A DNA stretch of 64,000 nt from positions 1-64,000 of the forward strand of contig VGMU01000005.1 in the NCBI GenBank assembly GCA_016866385.1, given 5' to 3'. The notes under the pieces are model-generated. The model worked only from the letters and a program-made list of their open reading frames with translations, was not told the origin of the DNA and ran no database searches. The DNA comes from Bacteroidota bacterium (GTDB lineage Bacteria > Bacteroidota > Bacteroidia > Cytophagales > Cyclobacteriaceae). A program made the position numbers and the translations under genes. Of this stretch, positions 23,151 through 30,595 are shown piece after piece (within the stretch, counting starts at the first letter, position 1; each line of letters starts with the position of its first letter).

Positions 23151-25829
23151 ATGAATTTCATTTACATCCGGTTATTTTTTTTTAGTAATCTCCTTGCAGC
23201 CCTTCCAGCTCTAGGGCAAGATTCTCTACCTCAGCAAATTCAAACCTACTTCACCAAGTACCAAGAAGATTTTCCTGTAGAAAAAGCCTACCTACATCTC
23301 GATAAGTTTACCTATACCTTAGGGGAGGACCTTTGGTTTTCTGCCTACCTTGTGGCAGGAGGAACACAGGTACCCTCTCCCATGAGCAAGACCCTTTACG
23401 TTGATTTATTTGACGGGGATGGCCTTCTGATTGCTCAAAAAATTGTCTCCTTAGATCAAGGTAGAGGGGCTGGGGATTTTAAAATTCCAAATTTTGGAAA
23501 AACAGGCACCTACCAACTCAAAGCCTACACAGCATGGATGAAAAATTTTGGAGAAGCCTATTTTTTTTTCCAAAAAGTCAGCATCGTGGATGCCTTTGGA
23601 GGGTCTTTTCTCCCAAAAGTAGAAGTGAATTCCATAACTGCAGCCGAAGGAAAAATACTGTACCAAGTATCCATCCTAGCGGTATCTTCCTCGGGAGAAG
23701 CCTTGAGCAATGCCAAAGTAGACCTTCAAGCTATTGCCGGTGAAGAGATTCTTCATTCCCAAAGCCTTCAACTCAATGCATTAGGAGAAACCTCTATTTC
23801 ATTCGCCATTCCAGACCGACCGCATCCCTCCCAGCACCTTGCTTTATCTTTTGAAGAGCAACCGGGATACGTGCTCACCCACAACATCAAGCTCCCCTAT
23901 GCCTTGCATACGGCAGACATTCAGTTCTTACCCGAGGGAGGCAATTGGATCATAGGAAAAAAATCAAAACTTGCCATTCGAGCGATTTACCCCGATGGAA
24001 GCCCTGTAGTATTGACTGGAAATTTAGAAGGAGAACCTTCCGCCACTTTTAGCACGAATAAGGCAGGATTAGGGAAAATCGAATTCATTCCTCAACGGGA
24101 AGCGTATACTGCTCTAGTTGTTGAACCCAATTTTGGTGAAAAGCGAAGTATTTCTATACAAAAAGCCATGTCCTCCGGTATAACGATACAGGTACAGCAG
24201 GGGGAAGATAGCAACTATATTGCTGCGATGGTCCAAGGAATAGATGTAGAGGGAAATTTGCTATTGGTGTCTCATACCCGAGGATTAATTAATTACATGA
24301 TCCAAGGCAAACTTTTTAATGGGATATGGGGCGTTCGAATACCGAAAAAAAACTTGCCTAGCGGAATCAATACCCTAAGTGTTTTGGACGAGTCTGGAAG
24401 AACGCTCTTGGAGCGACTGGTATTTGTCCAGGGTAATGACCAACTCCAACTCACCTTAACTGCCTTGTCAGAGTCCTTATCTCCTAGATCTAAAGTATCC
24501 TTTACTCTGGCAAGCAAATTCCAAGATAGCACTTCACTTGCCAGTCTATCCCTTTCGGTAGTAGACGCTGCTCAGGTGCAAGATGAAAGCGAGATCTATG
24601 GAACTATACACTCTCATTTGTTGCTAAGTTCTGACCTTAAAGGCACTGTATATCGTCCAGGATATTATTTTCAAAATCAAAGTCCTATCATCAAAGAGGA
24701 ACTTGATTGGGTCATGCTCACCCACGGTTGGACCCGATTTACTTGGAAGGATGTTTTCAACGAAGTATATCCCGATCAAGGATATTACATAGAACAAGGA
24801 ATTACTGTGCAAGGAACAATCACTGAAAAATACCCCACCAAAAAAGGCTTGGGGGGTGGAAAAATTACGGCCCTTGTGGGTGAAGGCATAGAATTGCTTT
24901 CTACCGAGTATGGACCAGATGGCTCATTTTTATTGACCGACCTCAACTACCAAGACTCCACTTCCTTGACCCTCACCGCAGAAGACAGTAGGGCTAAAAA
25001 TTTTATTGACCTTTCCCTGCTAGTGAAAAAGCCCCATTTCCAGATGCTTGAGGGCAGCTATCCCAAAGACGTCTTTTGGCCTAAAGAATTGATCGCCTCT
25101 GTAGAGGCAAGAAGACTTATGCAGCAATTAAGTTCTGGAGAAGAAGTTACCGATCTAGAAGGAATAACCATTGAAGCGAATACCCTACAGGAAGAACAAA
25201 CCCAATCTCGAAAATTATACGGGTCAGGTGATGCCACCTTGAAGCCAGAAGAAATACCAGGAGGAGAAGGCTACAGCAACATTTTTCAAATGATACAAGG
25301 CAGAGTTGCAGGAGTGCGGGTCAATTTCAATGGGGTGTCGGCAAGCGTGCAAATTCGTGGCGTTGGGTCCATACAAGCAGGCACAGAACCCTTGTACCTC
25401 CTGGACAATGTGCCCGTGGATGCCAGTACCATCTCCCTAATCAGTCCAAGGAGTGTGGAGTCCATTGAAGTATTTAAGGACCCCTCTCGTACGGCTATTT
25501 TCGGATCTCAGGGGGGAAATGGCGTCATCGCCGTCTACACCAAAACAGGCGCAGGTCTTTCCTACACCTCTGCTGGCGGGACTTTGGTGACAAGGTATAG
25601 TGGCTATGCAATTCCCAAAGTTTTTTACTCTCCAAAATATGACATAAAAAGCCCCTCCACCACAGATAGAAGAGCTACCCTATTTTGGAGCCCCTTGGTC
25701 CAGACGGATGCTGCCGGCAAAGCGAGCATAGAATATTTCAACTCAGATACGGCCACCCAGCATGTAGTGGTGGTAGAAGGAATCGACAAGCAAGGCAGGT
25801 TGGGTCGCCTAGTCACCCGCTTGCAATAA
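23151..25829 (+). CDS. Macroglobulin-like exported protein with TonB plug domain, no barrel
   Basis: 892 residues from ATG 23151, which gives a good signal peptide (ends ALGQ); an upstream frame from 23100 adds 17 polar residues. The N-terminal 600 or so residues look like tandem MG/Ig-like beta domains (VEKAYLHLDKFTYTLGEDLWF, GTYQLKAYTAWMKN). At about 710-820 there is a TonB-receptor plug: IFQMIQGRVAGV, VQIRGVGSIQAGTEPLYLLDNVPV, SIEVFKDPSRTAIFGSQGGNGVI. The C-terminus (TLFWSPLVQTDAAGKASIEYFNSD) again resembles macroglobulin sequence. No 22-strand barrel follows the plug. Function unknown; a beta-barrel-like gene lies just downstream. Confidence 0.75.
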   Translation: MNFIYIRLFFFSNLLAALPALGQDSLPQQIQTYFTKYQEDFPVEKAYLHLDKFTYTLGEDLWFSAYLVAGGTQVPSPMSKTLYVDLFDGDGLLIAQKIVSLDQGRGAGDFKIPNFGKTGTYQLKAYTAWMKNFGEAYFFFQKVSIVDAFGGSFLPKVEVNSITAAEGKILYQVSILAVSSSGEALSNAKVDLQAIAGEEILHSQSLQLNALGETSISFAIPDRPHPSQHLALSFEEQPGYVLTHNIKLPYALHTADIQFLPEGGNWIIGKKSKLAIRAIYPDGSPVVLTGNLEGEPSATFSTNKAGLGKIEFIPQREAYTALVVEPNFGEKRSISIQKAMSSGITIQVQQGEDSNYIAAMVQGIDVEGNLLLVSHTRGLINYMIQGKLFNGIWGVRIPKKNLPSGINTLSVLDESGRTLLERLVFVQGNDQLQLTLTALSESLSPRSKVSFTLASKFQDSTSLASLSLSVVDAAQVQDESEIYGTIHSHLLLSSDLKGTVYRPGYYFQNQSPIIKEELDWVMLTHGWTRFTWKDVFNEVYPDQGYYIEQGITVQGTITEKYPTKKGLGGGKITALVGEGIELLSTEYGPDGSFLLTDLNYQDSTSLTLTAEDSRAKNFIDLSLLVKKPHFQMLEGSYPKDVFWPKELIASVEARRLMQQLSSGEEVTDLEGITIEANTLQEEQTQSRKLYGSGDATLKPEEIPGGEGYSNIFQMIQGRVAGVRVNFNGVSASVQIRGVGSIQAGTEPLYLLDNVPVDASTISLISPRSVESIEVFKDPSRTAIFGSQGGNGVIAVYTKTGAGLSYTSAGGTLVTRYSGYAIPKVFYSPKYDIKSPSTTDRRATLFWSPLVQTDAAGKASIEYFNSDTATQHVVVVEGIDKQGRLGRLVTRLQ

Positions 25830-25848
25830 AGGTTTTACAAAAGATTTC

Positions 25849-25856
25849 TATTTTTG
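25849..25856 (+). promoter_or_regulatory. -7 box before small outer-membrane protein gene
   Basis: TATTTTTG fits TAnnTTTG and lies 15 bases before ATG 25872. It overlaps the earlier in-frame ATG at 25854, favouring 25872 as the start. No clear -33 box. Confidence 0.4.
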
Positions 25857-25871
25857 ACTGTAGTAATCACC

Positions 25872-26348
25872 ATGAAAAAATTCCTACTTATAAGTTTAGG
25901 TTTTATCCTATGCTGTCTCCCCTTACTTGGTCAAGAACAGGGAGATTCTAGAATACATGTCTTGGGGCAATACGGCCTGAGAATGCAAGAACCTGGCATA
26001 GGTGCAGGATGGGAGTATTTCTTCTCTCCTCAATTTGGCTTTATGCCCAACTATACCCAGCTCTTTCCCGCTGTAGGAAAAGCAGGAAATTTTAGTGCTG
26101 ATCTCCGGTATTACCTCTCCCAAGGAAAATCTCAAGTTTATGTACTCACGGGCTACAGTCTAACTACTGAAAATACCCAACCTAATGCTGCAGGCACTAG
26201 AAGATCAACTAGTGAGGCCAATGTGGGGGTAGGAGCCGTAGTACCTCTGACTTCTTGGCTTGGTTTGAGTTCAGAATTTAAATTCCAAAGCCAAGGGATT
26301 CGACAAACCTATGCTCGATTTGGATTGGTATTACCGATAAATAAGTAA
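25872..26348 (+). CDS. Small outer-membrane beta-barrel-like protein
   Basis: 158 residues from ATG 25872 (MKKFLLISLGFILCC, signal peptide ending LLGQ). The mature part alternates hydrophobic and polar residues (GAGWEYFFSPQFGFMPNY, NFSADLRYYLSQGKSQVYVLTGYSL, TYARFGLVLPINK), as in small OmpX/OmpW-like eight-stranded barrels of Bacteroidota. Specific function unknown. It lies 42 bases after the plug-domain protein gene and could serve with it. Confidence 0.65.
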   Translation: MKKFLLISLGFILCCLPLLGQEQGDSRIHVLGQYGLRMQEPGIGAGWEYFFSPQFGFMPNYTQLFPAVGKAGNFSADLRYYLSQGKSQVYVLTGYSLTTENTQPNAAGTRRSTSEANVGVGAVVPLTSWLGLSSEFKFQSQGIRQTYARFGLVLPINK

Positions 26349-26405
26349 GGAATTGGGTACTAGTAATCCCGTATTTTAGAGGAATTCGGATTAATTCAAG
26401 CCCAT

Positions 26406-27308
26406 TTATTTTTTACTAAATTCAAAAAGCTTTCTTTTTTCTTCCTTGCTTAATCCATCGTAGCCTTTTTGAGCGATTTTATCTAAAATCCTATCCACTT
26501 CCTCCTGTAGGATTGTTTCCCTTTTTGAATCGGCTGCTGAAGTACTTTCTCCCCCTGCTTTTCGGTAACTTACTTTTACTTTAGGTAGGCGTCTGGTAAA
26601 AAGATTTTCAAAAAAGCTCCCCACCTTTTGTATAGGAGTTCCTAAATCCTTTCCTTTTCTCAACAATACCACGTAAAAAAACCCAAAAAGGGCTCCTCCC
26701 AAATGCGCGATTTCTCCCCCAGCATTGGATCCTACGGAGTTGGCAAAGGATAAAATGACATAGAAGGCAGCAATGTACACGATCCTTACAGGCCCCAAAA
26801 AGAGCAAGAAAAAAGTAGTATGAGGGGCTACAGTAGCAGCACCTACCACCACTGCAAATACCCCAGCGCTGGCACCTAGCATCATGGAGTCATTTACCGA
26901 GTCTCGAAAGTAAGGGGCCAAATTATAAATAAGCATATAAAAACCAGCACCTAACAATCCCCCCAATAGGTACAAGTTTGCAAGCCTTCTACTGCCTAAA
27001 TATTGATGAACCACGAGTCCAAACCAATACAAAAAAAGAAGGTTAAAAAGGATATGAAAAACTCCTTCATGCAAAAACATATAGGTCAACATGGACCAAG
27101 GTTGTGTAATAAAGCTGGACAGTGAGGCAGGCATCATCAGGAATCGCAAACCTGATTGATAAAGCTCTCCGAATCCCGATAGGGTCAAAAATACCCGAGC
27201 CAACAAAAACACAAAAAAAACAATCAAATTGATGGCGATAATCTTATACAAGCTATTGTCCCTGTACTTGAATGCATTCTTTAAGTTGTCCCAAAAACCC
27301 CCGTACAT
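26406..27308 (-). CDS. Rhomboid family intramembrane serine protease, with C-terminal tail
   Basis: 300 residues with six to seven membrane helices. Active-site motifs: LGASAGVFAVVVG (GxSxG, nucleophile Ser) and GEIAHLGGALFGF (catalytic His). The last 80 or so residues are cytoplasmic and end DRILDKIAQKGYDGLSKEEKRKLFEFS, a tail common in Bacteroidota rhomboids (DUF6576-like). It is one base downstream of a second rhomboid gene, in a four-gene unit with mutL. Substrates unknown. Confidence 0.88.
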   Translation of the reverse strand: MYGGFWDNLKNAFKYRDNSLYKIIAINLIVFFVFLLARVFLTLSGFGELYQSGLRFLMMPASLSSFITQPWSMLTYMFLHEGVFHILFNLLFLYWFGLVVHQYLGSRRLANLYLLGGLLGAGFYMLIYNLAPYFRDSVNDSMMLGASAGVFAVVVGAATVAPHTTFFLLFLGPVRIVYIAAFYVILSFANSVGSNAGGEIAHLGGALFGFFYVVLLRKGKDLGTPIQKVGSFFENLFTRRLPKVKVSYRKAGGESTSAADSKRETILQEEVDRILDKIAQKGYDGLSKEEKRKLFEFSKK

Positions 27309-27309
27309 G

Positions 27310-28113
27310 TTAGTAAAAATTAGTTCTATTTTTTTTCCAAACGTAAACTAGGATGGCACCAATCACCAATCCGCTCAGGTGGGCAAAATGAGCTACATTA
27401 TCGCTAGGATTGGTAATTAATACGTTATAAATGGTGTAAGCCCCGTAAAAAAACACCAAATACTTGGCCTTGATAGGCATGGGAGGAAAGAGTAAGAAAA
27501 GTTGGGTATTGGGAAACAACATGGCAAAGGCAACCAAGATGCCGAATAAGGCTCCCGAAGCTCCCACCATAGGCTGATTGACTTGCAGTCTAAGGATATT
27601 TTGCAAGGTTTGTTCGGCTTGTTGGATATGTGCCGGATCCTGCGGGTTTCTGCTGTATTGATCCACAAAATCAAATACCTCTTGGGTAAAATATCCTTTA
27701 TTTTCGATGACAAGCCTATTGAAATACTCTGGATCGGGGTTGGATTCAAAAGCCAAGACCTTGTCTTCCAAATTCCTGTACTGCACCAAGGTATATCCCG
27801 AATACAAGACTCCGGCTCCCATCCCGCAGACCATCCACAAGATGAATAACTTCTTGGGTCCTAAAAATTGCTCCAAGATCGGTCCAAAAATCATTAATCC
27901 AAACATATTGCTAAACAAATGCCAAAAATCTGCATGCATAAACATGTAGGTGAGGAATTGGAAAGGCTTGAATAGGGGGCTATTTATGTTGTAAAGTGCA
28001 AACCAATCGTCGAGTACAGGAATAAAAAAATTACCTGCCAAAAAGATGGCAATGTTAATGAGTAGGAGTCGCTGTACAACGGGCGTTATATTTCTAAACA
28101 TATTATTTGGCAA
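27310..28113 (-). CDS. Rhomboid family intramembrane serine protease
   Basis: 267 residues. Membrane helices with HADFWHLFSNMFGLMIFG (the H-x4-NM region of rhomboids), VGASGALFGILVAFAM (catalytic Ser) and VAHFAHLSGLVIGAI (catalytic His). A hydrophilic insert of about 60 residues (about 110-170) lies between helices. Its start overlaps the end of mutL by 11 bases and the next rhomboid gene follows after one base, so all are probably co-translated. Confidence 0.88.
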   Translation of the reverse strand: MPNNMFRNITPVVQRLLLINIAIFLAGNFFIPVLDDWFALYNINSPLFKPFQFLTYMFMHADFWHLFSNMFGLMIFGPILEQFLGPKKLFILWMVCGMGAGVLYSGYTLVQYRNLEDKVLAFESNPDPEYFNRLVIENKGYFTQEVFDFVDQYSRNPQDPAHIQQAEQTLQNILRLQVNQPMVGASGALFGILVAFAMLFPNTQLFLLFPPMPIKAKYLVFFYGAYTIYNVLITNPSDNVAHFAHLSGLVIGAILVYVWKKNRTNFY

Positions 28114-29950
28114 AGAATGCGTGTATGCTAGGTAAATCCAATTTTACAAAGGTTTTGTTCCCCGAAGGCGAATAATTTGGATTTTGACAGGCAAATAATT
28201 GTCCAACCAAGGTTTCCATCTCTCGTGCATCCAGGCGTTGGCCCTTTTTTAGAGAAGACCTTTTGGCCAATGAACGAGCCAAATTTTCTTTTTTGTCCAA
28301 AGAAAGCTCACTTTTAAAGTTTTTGTACTGCTCGATCAACCCCTCAAAGAGCTCTTTTTCGTTCTTTACCTGGGTATCTGCAGGTACTCCTTGGATGACA
28401 ATAGTATCCTTTCCAAATTCCTCCACTTGAAATCCAAGGCTATAAAGTTCGGGTAACATATCCATGACCAGAGAGAAATCTCCTGGATTAAGGGTGAGGG
28501 TGGATGGAAAAAGGCATTGTTGGGAGCTGCCCTGAGAGGCCTGCAACTGTTTGAGGTAGCGTTCGTAAAGAATACGTTCGTGGGCGAGTTGCTGGTCTAC
28601 AATCAGTACCCCCGTTGACATTTGGGCTACGATATAGCTAAGCTCTACCTGAAATGTAGTACCCGTCCCTTCCTGCACTTCTACGGCTGAAGGGGGCAAT
28701 ACCTCCTCTGCAGAAGCTCTACTTGGAAAAGTAAGAATTTCCTGATCCTCCTTTGAAACTTGGGTATTGGGCCAGGTCGTTGCTTTAGGGACATCCCCAT
28801 CAAACAGGCGCTCCCAGCCTGCTACAGCTGCTTTTTGAAATTCAGGAGTATTGTAGGTTTTATAACTATATTCTCTATCCAATTCCAAAGCAGTGGAAGG
28901 ATTCTTGGTCCAATTTTCCTGAAAATTGACATCCATACTAAAATCCAAGGCGGGCATGACATGATGGGCTCCCAAAGCTTGCTTAACCGCAGCACGAAGC
29001 ACGGCATAGACGGTCCGCTCGTCCTCAAACTTGATTTCTGTTTTGGTAGGGTGCACATTGATGTCAATATGCGCTGGATCAATCTCCAAAAACAAAACAT
29101 AGAAGGGATGCTGATCTGCCTGGATCAAGCCTTCGAAGGCTGTGCTCACTGCATGATGTAGGTAGCTACTTTTGATATACCTGTTATTGACGAAGAAAAA
29201 CTGTTCTCCCTTGGTCTTCTTCGCATATTCGGGTTTACCTACATATCCTTTGATCTTAAGATGAGGAGTATCCTCTTCGCAAGGGACCAATTGATTTTGT
29301 GAGGATTTGCCAAAAATGCCAACAATTCGATGGCTAAGCTTGCTTGGCAAAAGGTGATACGTTTCTAAATCTTGTTGAACTAAGGAAAACCCAATTTCGG
29401 GGTGGGAGAGAGCTACCCGCTGAAATTCGTCGACGATATGTCTCATTTCCACGGGATTGGACTTCAAAAAATTTCTCCTTGCAGGCACATTAAAGAATAA
29501 ATTTTTCATGGCCACGGAGGTACCCACCGCAGTGGCTATGGGTTCTTGCTTTTTTACTTCAGATCCTTCGATTTGGAGTAAAGTACCCAACTCTGCATTT
29601 TCTTGACGTGTTTTGAGTTCTACTTGTGCCACGGCTGCAATAGAAGCGAGGGCTTCACCTCTAAATCCAAGGGTACGGATGGCAAATAAATCCTGCGCAC
29701 TCCGAATCTTGGAAGTGGCATGGCGTTCAAAACTCATCCTGGCATCGGTGGCAGACATTCCCCTACCGTTGTCAATGACATGGATCAACTGTTTTCCTGC
29801 ATCCTTTATCCAAACCTGAATTTGAGTGGCTTTGGCATCTACTGCATTTTCCAACAATTCCTTAAGCGCAGACGCAGGTCGTTGAACAACCTCCCCCGCA
29901 GCAATTTGGTTGGCAATGGCATCAGGAAGGAGCTGAATAATATCAGACAT
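28103..29950 (-). CDS. mutL: DNA mismatch repair protein MutL
   Basis: 615 residues. GHKL ATPase motifs are intact: ELLENAVDAKATQIQV, IDNGRGM, TLGFRGEALASIAAVAQ, and NVHPTKTEIKF. The C-terminal domain has DQQLAHERILYERYL in the place of the endonuclease motif DQHA(x)2E(x)4E, so the metal-binding His is Gln here while Asp and both Glu remain; the last motif is FACQNPNYSPSGNKTF. It couples MutS mismatch recognition to strand removal. It overlaps the genes on either side (8 and 11 bases). Confidence 0.95.
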   Translation of the reverse strand: MSDIIQLLPDAIANQIAAGEVVQRPASALKELLENAVDAKATQIQVWIKDAGKQLIHVIDNGRGMSATDARMSFERHATSKIRSAQDLFAIRTLGFRGEALASIAAVAQVELKTRQENAELGTLLQIEGSEVKKQEPIATAVGTSVAMKNLFFNVPARRNFLKSNPVEMRHIVDEFQRVALSHPEIGFSLVQQDLETYHLLPSKLSHRIVGIFGKSSQNQLVPCEEDTPHLKIKGYVGKPEYAKKTKGEQFFFVNNRYIKSSYLHHAVSTAFEGLIQADQHPFYVLFLEIDPAHIDINVHPTKTEIKFEDERTVYAVLRAAVKQALGAHHVMPALDFSMDVNFQENWTKNPSTALELDREYSYKTYNTPEFQKAAVAGWERLFDGDVPKATTWPNTQVSKEDQEILTFPSRASAEEVLPPSAVEVQEGTGTTFQVELSYIVAQMSTGVLIVDQQLAHERILYERYLKQLQASQGSSQQCLFPSTLTLNPGDFSLVMDMLPELYSLGFQVEEFGKDTIVIQGVPADTQVKNEKELFEGLIEQYKNFKSELSLDKKENLARSLAKRSSLKKGQRLDAREMETLVGQLFACQNPNYSPSGNKTFVKLDLPSIHAFFAK

Positions 29951-30347
29951 TGGTACGCTTCCTTTTAAACTTGAAAAAGAAGTAAACCCCTCCCAATACT
30001 AATGCGCCATAGCCCATGTAGGTAAAGATCACTGGTCCCAAGTAAATGTACCCAAAGGCTGCGGTCACCATGCTTAAAAATAGAAAGGTTCGGATCAAGG
30101 TAGAGGCATTGAAGACATGGGTATTCTTATGCTTCATTCCCCTATGGGAGGAAAAAGAGCCCTTCAGGGAACTTGACCTACGAGCCGACTCCTCTTCTGA
30201 GGAAGATGCGATGGCCCCCTCCTCTTCCAATTCCTTTTTAATTCTTGAGGTACGCTCCTCTAGCTCCTCCTTGATGGGATCGTAATACCTTGTTTTAATG
30301 GCAAATCTTTGGTGCGAGGCGGTTTTAAAAATGGAAGGAAGTTTCAT
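29943..30347 (-). CDS. Hypothetical membrane protein, first gene of mutL-rhomboid unit
   Basis: 134 residues, conserved-looking but not assigned to a named family. N-terminal half is hydrophilic (FAIKTRYYDPIKEELEERTSRIKKEL, then a Ser/Glu-rich linker), and the C-terminal half has two membrane helices (about 83-104 and 107-126) ending in KFKRKRTNV. The N-terminal YYDP-KEE motif recurs in small Bacteroidota proteins encoded next to mutL. It overlaps the mutL start by eight bases, implying coupling. Confidence 0.65.
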   Translation of the reverse strand: MKLPSIFKTASHQRFAIKTRYYDPIKEELEERTSRIKKELEEEGAIASSSEEESARRSSSLKGSFSSHRGMKHKNTHVFNASTLIRTFLFLSMVTAAFGYIYLGPVIFTYMGYGALVLGGVYFFFKFKRKRTNV

Positions 30348-30595
30348 GACTTGCTATGTATATGGCCTTTGGGGTGATGTTCAGGTCCAGGCTGAGAAGA
30401 CCCTCCTGCCTTACCATTTCCCATATAGAGTTATCCTTTTACTCCATGGAGATATTTGGTAAACTTCATTAATTTGGTACATTAGGATTCGTTTGCTTTT
30501 CTGTGCCAAGAACTCTTGGAGAATGAAAAACAAAAATTAGCTCCATTTACCCTTCAAAGTTAGCTAAAAATACAGAATTTATTCCAATCTCTTCC

